DNA of 64,000 nucleotides from Gammaproteobacteria bacterium (GTDB taxonomy: Bacteria > Gemmatimonadota > Gemmatimonadetes > Longimicrobiales > Gaopeijiaceae). The translations under genes and the position numbers were made by a program. The stretch spans positions 62,001 to 126,000 of the forward strand of contig JAPPMM010000059.1 of the NCBI GenBank assembly GCA_028819075.1, in the 5' to 3' direction. The notes under the pieces are model-generated. The model was not told where the DNA came from. It was given only the letters and a program-made list of their open reading frames with translations, and made no database searches. Shown here one piece after another: positions 7,612-16,452 of the stretch (the first letter of the stretch is position 1; every line of letters begins with the position of its first letter).

Positions 7612-10301
7612 GGCCTTCCGCCGCGGCCGGAGAGTTCGCGCACGACCGCCTCACCCGCCGCCAGCGCCTCGTCAAGCCGGCTGGGATCCGCGACGCCCGC
7701 CTGCGCCATGTGCGGCCGCCCGCCGCCGCGTCCTCCCACCACCGCCGCCACTCCCCGCACCACCTCGTCCGCCTTGATCCCCCGGCGGATGAGGGCGGCG
7801 CCGACGAAGCTGAACAGGGTCTGCTTCCCGCCGGGCAGTTCGGCGGCGACCACCGCCACCCCACTCGGTTCGGCGGCCAGAAACTCGTCGCCGTAGCTGC
7901 GCACCTCGTCCGCGCGGCGCGCCCGCATCCGCACCGCCCGGTAGGCCGCCCGGAAGGGGTCGCCGTCGCCGAGGGTGAGCTCGCTGGCCACCACCACGGT
8001 TTCGCGCCCACCCCCCGCCTTGCCCATCTCGTCCAGCAGCCGCTCGAGCTCCTTCTTCTCGTCGATGAGCTGGCGGGTACGCCGAACCGCGTTGCGCACC
8101 GGCGTCCGCAGCAGGCCGGATACCTCCTCGAGCTCCGCCTCGATGGACTGATAGTGCCTGAGGGCGCCCGGCCCGGTGACCGCCTCGATGCGGCGCACGC
8201 CCGCCGCCACGCCGCCCTCGCTCACGACCTTGAAGAGCCCCACTTCGCCGGTATGGCGCAGGTGGGTTCCGCCGCACAGCTCGATGCTGATGCCGGGAAT
8301 CGTGATCGTGCGCACGCGGTCGCCGTACTTCTCGCCGAAGAGCGCCATCGCGCCCGCCGCGATCGCCTCGTCGTAGGTCGATTCGCCCACCTCGACCGGG
8401 TAGTCTCGCCACACCGCCTCATTGACGAAGGACTCCACCTCCTCGACCTCCCCGGCCGTCATCGGCCCGGAGTGGGCGAAGTCGAAGCGCAGCCGGTCCG
8501 GAGCCACCAGCGACCCCTGCTGCGTCGCGTGCTCCCCCAGCACCGACCGAAGAGCGGCGTGCAGAAGGTGAGTCGCGGTGTGGTTCCGCTCAGTGTCGTG
8601 CCGGTCGTCCTCCGGGACCCGGGCCTGCACGGGCAGCGGCCCCACATCCAGCGGCGGCGGATCCCCCTCCAGCGGCCCGGTCAGTGCCGTGCGGCCTTCC
8701 ACCCGTTCGACCCGCTCGACGGTGAGCCGCCAGCCGTCGCCGGTAACCGTGCCCCGATCGGAGACCTGGCCGCCGGCCTCCACGTAGAACGGGTTCTCGC
8801 GAAGCTGCATGCCCCATTCAGCGTCGCCTTCGCGCAGTGCGATGACGTCTGTGGACACGCCTCGATGGTCGTACCCGACGAATGTCTGCTCGGCATCCGT
8901 ATCCAGGTCCCGCCATCGCCGAGGGCCGAGCGACGCCACTACAGACAACTGTGCGTCCACGCCGACATCAACCGTTACGGTAGCCGTTAGTGGGCCCCGA
9001 CTCCGCTCCCGCTGCCTCTCCAACGCCGCCTCGAACCCCTCCACGTCCACCGAATACCCCCGCTCGCGGGCCATCACCTGGGTGAGATCGAGCGGAAAAC
9101 CGAAGGTGTCGTACAGGCGGAAGGCTTCTTCGCCACCGATCACGTCGTCGTGGGCGTTGGACGCGGCAACCTCGAAGCGCTCCATCCCCCCTTCAATGGT
9201 GGTCAGGAAGCGCTCCTCCTCCCCCCGCGTGATCGACAGGATGTGCTCCGCCCGCTCGACCAGCTCCGGGTAGGTCTCGCCCATGGCCCCGATGACCGCG
9301 TCCACAACCTCCACCAGGGCGGGCTCGCGGCGCCCCAGCAGCCAGGCGTGCCGCACGCCCCGCCGCAGGATCCGGCGCAGCACGTAGCCCCGCCCCTCGT
9401 TGGACGGATAGACCCCGTCGGCGAGCAGGAAGGCCACGGCGCGGCTGTGGTCGGCGAGCACCCGGTAGCTCACCCCCTCCGGCGCATTCGGGTCGTATGG
9501 CCTCCCCACGACCTCGGCGGCGCGCTCCAGAAGCGGCCGAAAGAGATCGATATGGTAGTTGGAGTCCACACCCTGCAGCACCGTAGCCAGGCGCTCCAGC
9601 CCCGCCCCGGTGTCGATGGAGGGCGCCGGCAGCGGGTGCTGCACACCCTCCTCGTCCCGGTTGAACTGCATGAACACGAGGTTCCACAACTCGAGGAACT
9701 CGCCCCGCTCCCCCTTCTCCTCGAACTCGGCGACGGGCAGATCCACGCCCCGCTCCCCCCTCGGCCGCAAGTCGTAGTGCACCTCCGAACACGGCCCGCA
9801 GGGCCCCGTGTCGGCCATCTGCCAGAAGTTGTCCTTGTCGCCCAGCCGGTAGATGCGCGACCGCTCGAGTCCCGCCACCTCGTGCCAAAGCTCGGCCGCC
9901 TCGTCGTCGGTGTAGTGCACCGTTGCGTACAGCCGGTCGGGATCCATGCCCAGCTCGACGGTCAGGAAGTCCCAGGCGTAGCGGATGGCCTCGCGCTTGA
10001 AGTAGTCCCCGAACGAGAAGTTTCCGAGCATCTCGAAGAAGGTGTGGTGGCGCGCGGTGCGCCCGACCTCTTCCAGATCGTTGTGCTTTCCGCCGGCGCG
10101 GAGGCATTTCTGGGAGGTGACCGCAGTGCGGTGCGGCGCAGGCTCTTCGCCCAGAAACACGCTCTTGAACTGGACCATGCCCGCGTTGGTGAACAGCAGG
10201 CTGGGATCGTTCCCGGGAACCAGGGAAGAACTCGATACTACGCCGTGTCCGCGCTCCTCGAAGAAGCTCAGAAAGCGCCGGCGGATTTCAGCAGTTTCCA
10301 T
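7608..10301 (-). CDS. alaS: alanyl-tRNA synthetase
   Basis: Class II synthetase charging tRNA-Ala. The 897 residues contain the N-terminal catalytic core (EIRRRFLSFFEERGH start, TNAGMVQFK, CGPCSEVHYD), the editing/zinc site formed by HTATHLLHAAL (about residue 573) and CGGTHLRHTGEVG (about 674), and a C-terminal DHHA1 domain ending in a Gly/Arg-rich stretch. The ATG at 10301 matches the family start (METAEIRRRF); an in-frame start 18 codons upstream adds unrelated residues. First gene of the minus-strand chain running to ispE. Confidence 0.97.
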   Translation of the reverse strand: METAEIRRRFLSFFEERGHGVVSSSSLVPGNDPSLLFTNAGMVQFKSVFLGEEPAPHRTAVTSQKCLRAGGKHNDLEEVGRTARHHTFFEMLGNFSFGDYFKREAIRYAWDFLTVELGMDPDRLYATVHYTDDEAAELWHEVAGLERSRIYRLGDKDNFWQMADTGPCGPCSEVHYDLRPRGERGVDLPVAEFEEKGERGEFLELWNLVFMQFNRDEEGVQHPLPAPSIDTGAGLERLATVLQGVDSNYHIDLFRPLLERAAEVVGRPYDPNAPEGVSYRVLADHSRAVAFLLADGVYPSNEGRGYVLRRILRRGVRHAWLLGRREPALVEVVDAVIGAMGETYPELVERAEHILSITRGEEERFLTTIEGGMERFEVAASNAHDDVIGGEEAFRLYDTFGFPLDLTQVMARERGYSVDVEGFEAALERQRERSRGPLTATVTVDVGVDAQLSVVASLGPRRWRDLDTDAEQTFVGYDHRGVSTDVIALREGDAEWGMQLRENPFYVEAGGQVSDRGTVTGDGWRLTVERVERVEGRTALTGPLEGDPPPLDVGPLPVQARVPEDDRHDTERNHTATHLLHAALRSVLGEHATQQGSLVAPDRLRFDFAHSGPMTAGEVEEVESFVNEAVWRDYPVEVGESTYDEAIAAGAMALFGEKYGDRVRTITIPGISIELCGGTHLRHTGEVGLFKVVSEGGVAAGVRRIEAVTGPGALRHYQSIEAELEEVSGLLRTPVRNAVRRTRQLIDEKKELERLLDEMGKAGGGRETVVVASELTLGDGDPFRAAYRAVRMRARRADEVRSYGDEFLAAEPSGVAVVAAELPGGKQTLFSFVGAALIRRGIKADEVVRGVAAVVGGRGGGRPHMAQAGVADPSRLDEALAAGEAVVRELSGRGGRP

Positions 10302-10373
10302 CTGCAACGGGCCGGTGGCGGGAAGGCGCCGCCGCCCGATACGGGACGCCAGCACCTAGAATAACCGCGCCCC

Positions 10374-10404
10374 GCAGCCGGGCTCAATACACGCGGCCGG
10401 CTGC
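10374..10404 (-). terminator. probable terminator after recA
   Basis: Perfect 8-bp inverted repeat GCAGCCGG / CCGGCTGC separated by 15 bases, just downstream of the recA stop at 10414 on the minus strand. No long T tract follows, only TTATTCT about 20 bases on, so termination efficiency is uncertain. Confidence 0.5.
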
Positions 10405-10413
10405 CTTCCCGAC

Positions 10414-11565
10414 CTACGCCACCACGCGCGCTCCCCCGACCTTGCCGGCCGGGCTCCGGCGCGGACCCGCCGAGGGGGCCTTCCCGGCATTGGCGCGCGA
10501 ACCCTTCCCGGAAGGCGCGGCGCCCTTGCCGTCCGCCGCCGCGAGTTTCTCATCGGGCCGATCCAGACCGAGCGCGATGCGCACCTTGGCCTCGATCTCG
10601 CCGGCGATGTCGTCGTTTTCTTCCAGGAACTTGCGGGAGTTGTCCTTGCCCTGCCCCAGGCGCAGATCGCCGAAGGAGAACCAGGAACCGGAGCGGGAGA
10701 CGACTCCCTTGTCCACCCCGAGGTCGATCAGCAGCGACGAGTGGCTGATGCCCAGATCGTAGAGAATGTCGAACTCCGCCTGCCGGAAGGGCGGCGCGCA
10801 CTTGTTCTTCACCACCTTGACGCGAACCCGGTTGCCCAGGAATTCCTGGCCGTCCTTGATGGCGCCGATGCGCCGGATGTCGAGCCTGAGCGAGGCGTAG
10901 AACTTCAGGGCCCGGCCGCCGGAGGTGGTTTCCGGACTTCCGAACATGACCCCCACCTTCTCGCGAATCTGGTTGGTGAAGATCACCGACGTGTGCGAGC
11001 GGTTCACCGCCCCCGTCAGCTTGCGCAGGGCCTGGCTCATCAGGCGCGCCTGCAGCCCGACGTGCGAGTCGCCCATCTCGCCTTCGATCTCCGCGCGCGG
11101 GACCAGCGCCGCCACCGAGTCGATGACGATGACGTCGATGGCGTTGGAGCGGATCAGCACCTCGGCGATCTCCAGAGCCTGCTCGCCGGTATCGGGCTGC
11201 GCCACCAGCAGCTCGTCGATATCGACCCCGAGCTTGCGGGCGTAGCCGATGTCCAGGGCGTGCTCCGCGTCGATGAACGCCGCGATGCCGCCTGCGCGCT
11301 GCGCGTTCGCGATCACGTGCAGGCAGAGGGTGGTCTTGCCGCTCGACTCCGGCCCGTACACCTCGCTGATCCGCCCCCGCGGCACGCCGCCGATTCCGGT
11401 CGCCGCATCCAGATTCAGCGAACCGGTGGAGATGGATTCGATCTGAATTCGGGATGAGTCCGACCCCATCTTCATGATCGCCCCCCTGCCGTGGGCCCTC
11501 TCGATCTGCGTGAGAGCGGTCTTCAGCGCCTTGTCCTTCGAGTTGGTCTGGATCTTGCGGGCCAT
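10414..11565 (-). CDS. recA: recombinase RecA
   Basis: ATP-dependent strand-exchange protein and SOS co-protease. The 383 residues show Walker A GPESSGKT (71-78), Walker [11 protein letters not shown], the L1 region around [10 protein letters not shown], the L2 region [16 protein letters not shown] and a normal C-terminal domain. The last ~45 residues are Ala/Gly/Lys/Arg-rich and basic, whereas the E. coli RecA tail is acidic. The ATG at 11565 is preceded by GGAG and starts the conserved [13 protein letters not shown] segment; 16 in-frame codons upstream are non-homologous. Transcribed alone, divergently from the DUF547 gene. Confidence 0.97.
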   Translation of the reverse strand: MARKIQTNSKDKALKTALTQIERAHGRGAIMKMGSDSSRIQIESISTGSLNLDAATGIGGVPRGRISEVYGPESSGKTTLCLHVIANAQRAGGIAAFIDAEHALDIGYARKLGVDIDELLVAQPDTGEQALEIAEVLIRSNAIDVIVIDSVAALVPRAEIEGEMGDSHVGLQARLMSQALRKLTGAVNRSHTSVIFTNQIREKVGVMFGSPETTSGGRALKFYASLRLDIRRIGAIKDGQEFLGNRVRVKVVKNKCAPPFRQAEFDILYDLGISHSSLLIDLGVDKGVVSRSGSWFSFGDLRLGQGKDNSRKFLEENDDIAGEIEAKVRIALGLDRPDEKLAAADGKGAAPSGKGSRANAGKAPSAGPRRSPAGKVGGARVVA

Positions 11566-11584
11566 CGCTGTATGTCTCCGTCGG

Positions 11585-11596
11585 GTTCGCGTGAAC
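11585..11596. promoter_or_regulatory. candidate operator in the recA leader
   Basis: Palindrome GTTC-GCGT-GAAC about 20 bases upstream of the recA ATG and downstream of the proposed -10. Position and symmetry would suit a LexA-type site, but the half-site order (GTTC...GAAC) differs from the B. subtilis box (GAAC...GTTC), so the assignment is speculative. Confidence 0.3.
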
Positions 11597-11611
11597 GAAG
11601 AGGTGCAATCC

Positions 11612-11640
11612 AAGATACGAGACCCGAACAGAAAGCGAAA
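11612..11640 (-). promoter_or_regulatory. candidate recA promoter
   Basis: Minus-strand TATCTT (11612-11617) with TTTCGC 17 bases upstream (11635-11640), 46 bases from the recA ATG. The -10 is fair, the -35 weak. Confidence 0.35.
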
Positions 11641-11813
11641 GGGCTCGCGCGGGATGAAACATAACGGGTCCCCTTTGACACCTGGAATGTCAGTTCGGGA
11701 CGATCTCGGGACCCCGTTGCGGAGCCACCGCGACTGCTGTTCTCTTTTTGCCAGAGGCCGCCCCGACCGGCCCGCGTTGATTGGTGGAAAACACTCGCTG
11801 GAGCTGCCAGGAA

Positions 11814-12626
11814 ATGACCACAGGAAAAGCCCTTCTTACGTCCCTGCTCGCCTGCGTGCTCGCGGCGTCACCGGTCGCCGCGCAGGACGTTACCGACCAC
11901 GCTGACTTCACCCGGATCCTCGAGGACGTCGTCCAGGCGCCGCGGGTGGACTACGCCGCCCTGCAGGACCGCCGGGCGGACCTGGCCGCCTACCTGGATC
12001 AGCTCGCGGGTACGGACCTGGCCGCGCTCGAGTCGGCGCCCGACGACGTCCAGCTCGCGTTCTGGATCAACGCGTACAACGCCTGCATGCTGGACCGGGT
12101 GTCGTCGAACTATCCGATCCGGAAGAACGCCGGGCTGGTGGGTTCGATCCGCAACGCGTTCGCCGACCGCCCCGACAACTCCGTCTGGCAGATCCGCGAC
12201 GTCTTCACCGGAGCCTTCTGCGATGTCGCAGGAGCAACCCGCTCCCTCGACGAGATCGAGCACGAGATCATACGGCCGACGTGGGGTGAGCCGCGCATCC
12301 ACTTCGCGGTCAACTGCGCCGCGCTGAGCTGCCCTCCGCTGGCGGCCGAGGCCTACGTGCCGGAGCGTCTCGACGACCAGCTCGATCGAGCCGTGCGCGG
12401 GCTGGTGGAGAATCCCGAACACTTCCTGATCGACCGCTCGGGCGCCGGATCCCTCACCCTGAACCGGGTGCTGGACTGGTACGGCGACGACTTCGGAGGA
12501 ACAGACGGCCTGCTCGACTTCTTCGCCCGGTACGTGTCCGAGGAAGATGCCGAATACCTCCGGAACCCGGGCCTGGACGTGCGCTTCTTCGAATACGACT
12601 GGACGCTGAACGACCTCGACCCGTGA
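11814..12626 (+). CDS. DUF547 family secreted protein
   Basis: A 270-residue protein with a Sec signal peptide ([23 protein letters not shown], cut after A-Q). The body matches DUF547: [14 protein letters not shown], then [12 protein letters not shown], a Cys-rich core [19 protein letters not shown] and [12 protein letters not shown]. Biochemical activity of the family is not established to my knowledge. I used the ATG at 11814 because it starts the signal peptide and is preceded by GGAG; the longer in-frame start at 11781 adds 11 non-signal residues. Overlaps the next gene as GTGA, forming a three-gene unit with two glycosyltransferases. Confidence 0.88.
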   Translation: MTTGKALLTSLLACVLAASPVAAQDVTDHADFTRILEDVVQAPRVDYAALQDRRADLAAYLDQLAGTDLAALESAPDDVQLAFWINAYNACMLDRVSSNYPIRKNAGLVGSIRNAFADRPDNSVWQIRDVFTGAFCDVAGATRSLDEIEHEIIRPTWGEPRIHFAVNCAALSCPPLAAEAYVPERLDDQLDRAVRGLVENPEHFLIDRSGAGSLTLNRVLDWYGDDFGGTDGLLDFFARYVSEEDAEYLRNPGLDVRFFEYDWTLNDLDP

Positions 12627-13342
12627 CCGGCGCCACCCTGGGGGTGGTGATCCCGACCATCGACGAAGCGGGTCATCTGCCCCGACTGCTGGCCGACCTG
12701 GCGGAAGTTCAACTGCCGCTTCGTGTCGTCGTTTCGGACGGCGGTTCCGCCGACGACACCCTCGACCTTGCCCGTGCGGGAGGCGCCGTGTGCGTGTCCG
12801 GGCCCCGGGGACGGGCCACCCAGATGAACGCGGGCGCGGGCGCGCTCGACACACCCTGGCTCCTCTTCCTGCACGCCGACTCCCGGCTCCCGTCAGCCTC
12901 CCGCTCGGCGCTCGTCTCCGCGCTCCAATCCGACAACGGCCCGGCGGCGGCGTATTTCCCGTTCCGCCTGAGCGGGCGTGGCTGGTTCTGGCGCCTGGTC
13001 GAGACCGGACAGCGCGTGCGCGAGCGCCTAACCGGCCTGGTGTACGGCGACCAGGGCCTGCTGGTGCGGCGCGACGCCTTCGAAGCCGTCGGAGGCTACC
13101 CCGAACTGCCCCTCATGGAAGATGTCGAGATGGTTCGCCGACTGCGTCGCTCGGGCAGGATCGCGCGCCTGCCCGGGCCTCTGCTGACCAGCCCCAGAAC
13201 CTACCAGCGCCTCGGAAGATGGAAGGTCTGGCTGCGCAACGGGGCGACCACCTCCCTGTACCTGGCCGGCGTCGCGCCCGAACGCCTGGCGCGTTGGTAT
13301 CCCGAGCGCGTCCCGGCATCGGAGAATGGGCGCAACCGGTGA
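12623..13342 (+). CDS. TIGR04283-type family 2 glycosyltransferase
   Basis: GT-A fold transferase of the group annotated as rSAM/selenodomain-associated transferase 2. Visible are the nucleotide-binding start (LGVVIPTIDEAGHLPRLL), VVSDGGSADDT, GPRGRATQMNAGA, the DxD-like LHADSRLP and the acceptor region YGDQGLLVRRDAF ... LMEDVEMVRRL. It lacks a signal or membrane helix, so it is cytosolic. GTG start coupled to the DUF547 stop. Related genes occur beside arsenosugar-synthesis radical SAM enzymes in other bacteria; none is visible here. Confidence 0.9.
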   Translation: MTGATLGVVIPTIDEAGHLPRLLADLAEVQLPLRVVVSDGGSADDTLDLARAGGAVCVSGPRGRATQMNAGAGALDTPWLLFLHADSRLPSASRSALVSALQSDNGPAAAYFPFRLSGRGWFWRLVETGQRVRERLTGLVYGDQGLLVRRDAFEAVGGYPELPLMEDVEMVRRLRRSGRIARLPGPLLTSPRTYQRLGRWKVWLRNGATTSLYLAGVAPERLARWYPERVPASENGRNR

Positions 13343-13983
13343 CGCGCGACATGGAGCGCACCCTGATCGTCTTCGCGAAAGTCCCCCGTCCGGGGCGCGT
13401 CAAGACGCGACTGGCCGCCGCCATCGGGGAAGTCGAGGCCGCATCGCTGTACGGCATCATGGCACGCCGGGTGCTGGATGGCGTTCGCGGGGGGCGCTAT
13501 CGCCTGGTCGTCTACATCGATCCCGCGAATGAACTGGCCGCGGCGCGTGAGTGGCTGGGGGCTGCGAGCGTCGGTTTCAGACCCCAGGAAGGCGGCGATC
13601 TGGGCGAGCGTCTGGCCGACGCCTTCCGGCGCGAGTTCCAGCGGGCGCGGCAGGTGTGCGCGATCGGCACCGACGCCCCCGCGGTGGATCGTCGCGTCGT
13701 CGAGCGCGCCTTCGCCGAGCTCTCGGCAAACGACCTCGTGCTGGGTCCCGCGCTGGACGGCGGATATTACCTGATCGGCGCGACCGGCTACTGGCCCGAC
13801 CTCTTCCGCGACGTGCCCTGGAGCACCGAGGGAGTCATGACGGCGACGCTGGCTCGCGCCCGCGCCCTGGAGTTGCGCACGGCCACGCTCGAGCCCTTGC
13901 CGGACATCGACACGGTCGAAGACCTGGAACGGGCGAACGCTCCCCCGAGCCCTCAGCCGCGCACCCGCGCCGGCAACTCGTAA
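13339..13983 (+). CDS. TIGR04282-type glycosyltransferase (DUF2064)
   Basis: A 214-residue nucleotidyl/glycosyl-transferase-like protein: TLIVFAKVPRPGRVKTRLA at the N-terminus, QEGGDLGERLADAF, IGTDAPAVD, ALDGGYYLIG and VPWSTEGVMTATL match the rSAM/selenodomain-associated transferase 1 family. GTG start overlaps the preceding stop (GTGA); an ATG four codons in is the alternative. Its 3' end overlaps the convergent outer-membrane-protein gene by about 31 bases. Probably acts with the preceding transferase on a shared substrate that cannot be named from sequence. Confidence 0.9.
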   Translation: MTRDMERTLIVFAKVPRPGRVKTRLAAAIGEVEAASLYGIMARRVLDGVRGGRYRLVVYIDPANELAAAREWLGAASVGFRPQEGGDLGERLADAFRREFQRARQVCAIGTDAPAVDRRVVERAFAELSANDLVLGPALDGGYYLIGATGYWPDLFRDVPWSTEGVMTATLARARALELRTATLEPLPDIDTVEDLERANAPPSPQPRTRAGNS

Positions 13984-15359
13984 GGCTGCCAGCGTCCCGG
14001 GGTCACAGGCACGTAGATCATCGGAATCGGGTCTTCGCCGGCCGCGGCGGACTCCGCGAAGAGCGGTACGCCCAGCCACTCGCCGACCCGCGTGATCGTG
14101 GTGCAGTTCGGGCTGATCTGTTCGCCCACCTTCTCGTACGGGTAGTCCGCGTGCTCGATCTCGCTGTCGTTGTTGAACCACTCGGCGTCCGCCGCGTAGA
14201 CGCCGCCCAGCGCATCCAGCGAAATCACTTCCGCGCCTTCGGGCGTGGCCATCACCGTGCCGTTCTCGCCTGTCGCGAGGCACAGGGTCCGCTCCATGCT
14301 GAGCTCGATCGGGATCTCGGTGGTGCGCTCGATGACCACCGTATCCGGCGGCGGAGCCGGGAGCTGGATCGGCTCCGGACGCGGCATCAGCCGCGGGCTG
14401 CACAGCAGGCCGCTGCCGTTGGGACAGAGCGCCAAGGAGGCCATCACCCCGAAGCGCGAGCTGCGGTATATGGTCGAGGTCTCGACGTGCTGGACCCCGA
14501 GCACGTAGGCGCCGGCCCGGATCCCGCCGACGTCCAGCTGCACTCCGGTGTTGAAGTCCCATCCGTCGTATTCCCCCATTAGGTTCAGGAGAACCCCCTG
14601 GGCGAGCTGGACATGCAGCGCCGTGGCCGCGAGCCAGCCGTGCGAATAGCGCCTTCCGTACCAGCCGAGATCGCTTCCGCTCCCGCCGAACATCCCCGTT
14701 CCGTACCCCAGCCCGAAGGTCAGGTCATGCTCGGGAAGGGCGTCGCTGTCGAGGCCGGCGAGCTGGAAGGACGCCATCACGTAGGGAGAGAACGAGGTCG
14801 ACATGTCGTCGACCAGGCCTCCCTCGTATGCGTCGTAGAACCGGATGTCGGGGAATCCGAGCCGGGGAGGAATGTGATCGCGCCCGTCTCCGAAGGAAGG
14901 ACCGCTCACGAAGCGCGTGCCCACCGCCAGCCCGAACCCGGACGATTCGGGTTTCACGACTGCGACCCGGCCGAATGCTCCGACCATGTTCCCACCGTTC
15001 TCGGCATCGGCGAAGTTCTGGAAGGAGGCGCCGACTTCGACGCGGTCGAAGAGCCCGACCGCAACCGACGCGTCCTGCAGCCACTGGCTCCACTCGCCCG
15101 CGAGACGACCCTTTTCGATCCCTCTCTGCGAGATGAACACGCGCTCGTCCACGCTGATCCCAAACCCCGAATAGGTGCCCGTGATCGCGAGATGCGGGAG
15201 CGTGGAAGCGGCGGGGACGTTGAAGAATCCGGAACCGTACCGCAGCGTGCTGCCCATCTTCGTGCTCTGCGCGTCGAGCGGCTGAACCTGAGCAGCCCCG
15301 GCCAGCGCCACGAGGAACAGCGCCATCCAACGTCCCCGATTCTCACGTCCTCTCATCAT
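13953..15359 (-). CDS. outer-membrane beta-barrel-like protein
   Basis: A 468-residue secreted protein. A signal peptide (residues ~1-31, ending LDAQ) is followed by alternating hydrophobic/polar strands rich in Gly and aromatic residues (SGFGISVDERVFI, VEVGASFQNFADAE, LTFGLGYGTGMFGG), typical of a barrel, then a Pro-rich linker and a C-terminal domain of about 110 residues. I recognise no named family. The start is one of two adjacent ATGs behind AAGGAG. The 3' end overlaps the convergent glycosyltransferase. The upstream side carries the ccm terminator, so it is probably its own transcription unit. Confidence 0.75.
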   Translation of the reverse strand: MMRGRENRGRWMALFLVALAGAAQVQPLDAQSTKMGSTLRYGSGFFNVPAASTLPHLAITGTYSGFGISVDERVFISQRGIEKGRLAGEWSQWLQDASVAVGLFDRVEVGASFQNFADAENGGNMVGAFGRVAVVKPESSGFGLAVGTRFVSGPSFGDGRDHIPPRLGFPDIRFYDAYEGGLVDDMSTSFSPYVMASFQLAGLDSDALPEHDLTFGLGYGTGMFGGSGSDLGWYGRRYSHGWLAATALHVQLAQGVLLNLMGEYDGWDFNTGVQLDVGGIRAGAYVLGVQHVETSTIYRSSRFGVMASLALCPNGSGLLCSPRLMPRPEPIQLPAPPPDTVVIERTTEIPIELSMERTLCLATGENGTVMATPEGAEVISLDALGGVYAADAEWFNNDSEIEHADYPYEKVGEQISPNCTTITRVGEWLGVPLFAESAAAGEDPIPMIYVPVTPGRWQPYELPARVRG

Positions 15360-15440
15360 GTCACTCCTTGGGGTTTTACATGCGCCCGGACCCACGCCGG
15401 CCCCGTCCGATCATCAACCGGCCACAAACGTCGGAATCGC

Positions 15441-15474
15441 AAAAAAATTAGCCCCGGCCAATGCCGAAAGCCAG
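15441..15474 (-). terminator. Rho-independent terminator of the ccm operon
   Basis: Minus strand: stem CTGGC / GCCGG with an 11-base loop, then a short GC-rich spacer and a run of seven T (plus 15441-15447). It starts 16 bases after the ccmD stop and separates the ccm operon from the outer-membrane gene. Confidence 0.65.
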
Positions 15475-15489
15475 CCAGCGGGAGGCGAT

Positions 15490-15735
15490 TCATGCGTCGC
15501 GATTCCCGGTTCCCCCGTCCTCCAGTCCCCGCATCCGCCGACCGATGGAGAACATCCAGCCCAGGAGCAGCAGCCACGCCAGCGCGTAGGCGATGAACAC
15601 GTACCAGTAGGGCCGCAGCGATTGCTGTGCGAGCACTTCGGTACCCACCTGGGCGACCAGCGGAGCCGAGGACGCCAGCGACGCCGCCAGGGCCGCAAGG
15701 AGGACGAGTCGGGGTCGGGGACGTAACATTTGCAT
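15490..15735 (-). CDS. ccmD: CcmD-like heme exporter subunit with signal peptide
   Basis: An 81-residue protein with an N-terminal hydrophobic segment (VLLAALAASLASSAPLVAQ, signal-like) and one further membrane helix (YVFIAYALAWLLLLGWMFSI) followed by basic RRMRGLE. The second half has the size and pattern of CcmD, which stabilises the CcmABC-CcmE complex. The extra N-terminal signal segment is absent from the classical ~60-residue CcmD. Last gene of the operon, 12 bases after ccmC. An internal ATG two codons in is an alternative start. Confidence 0.7.
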   Translation of the reverse strand: MQMLRPRPRLVLLAALAASLASSAPLVAQVGTEVLAQQSLRPYWYVFIAYALAWLLLLGWMFSIGRRMRGLEDGGTGNRDA

Positions 15736-15747
15736 GGTCGATTTTCC

Positions 15748-16452
15748 TTACGTTGCCCGAGGCTGTTCGCGCATTTCGAGGGCGCGCTGGTAGCGCATGT
15801 GCTCGAGGCCGTATCTGAGGCAGAAGACGGAGAAGAAGATGAGGGTGAAGGCCAGCAGCCCCGTCATGAGGGTGATCAGCATGTCCCCGTCCAGCGTCGG
15901 CCCTTCCTCGACATTGAGCACCACCGGCTGGGGATGGAGCGAGGGAAACCAGAGCACACTCACGTGGACAAGCGGAATCAGCAGCGCCCCCAGCACGCCG
16001 ACCACCGCCGCCATGCGCTTGCCCGCCTGCCGGTCCTCCGCCGAAGCGCGCACGAGGAAGTAGCCGACGAAGACGAACCACATGAGCAGCGTCAGGGTCA
16101 GGCGCGGCTCCCAGGTCCAGGGCGTTCCCCAGGCGTACGCCGCCCAGAGCGGCCCCGAAGTGAGCATGATCGCCCCGAAGACCAGTCCTCCCTCGGCCGC
16201 CGACTGCGCGGCCCAGTCCAGCCGCTCGTCGCGCAGCCAGAGATATGCGGCTCCGCACAGCGCCGTGATGCCGAAGGCGAGGAAGGTCACCCAGGCGGAG
16301 GGGACGTGCACATAGAAGATCCGCTGCACGATCCCCATGGTGCGCTCCGTCCCCACCCAGAAGAAGACCAGCCAGTGGAGAACCAGTACTCCGGCGACGC
16401 CCAGAACCCCCAGAGCCGCCGCCATCCATCGGATCCGCGCGAGTGACATCAT
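15748..16452 (-). CDS. ccmC: heme exporter subunit CcmC
   Basis: A 234-residue, six-helix member of the CcmC/CcsA heme-handling family, presenting heme to CcmE at the outer face of the inner membrane. Conserved histidines occur in YVHVPSAW (residue 49) and LVHVSVLW. The tryptophan-rich motif reads WGTPWTWEPRLT, with Glu where the usual WWD motif has Asp. Double ATG start overlapping the ccmB stop (ATGA) behind GGAGG. Confidence 0.92.
   Translation of the reverse strand: MMSLARIRWMAAALGVLGVAGVLVLHWLVFFWVGTERTMGIVQRIFYVHVPSAWVTFLAFGITALCGAAYLWLRDERLDWAAQSAAEGGLVFGAIMLTSGPLWAAYAWGTPWTWEPRLTLTLLMWFVFVGYFLVRASAEDRQAGKRMAAVVGVLGALLIPLVHVSVLWFPSLHPQPVVLNVEEGPTLDGDMLITLMTGLLAFTLIFFSVFCLRYGLEHMRYQRALEMREQPRAT

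Noticed and set aside
10302-10413. T-box leader upstream of alaS
   Set aside because: The interval is only about 110 bases, contains the recA terminator, and shows no T-box sequence or specifier loop.
11675-11703. TTGACA promoter for the DUF547 gene
   Set aside because: The -35 is perfect but no acceptable -10 follows at 16-18 bases.
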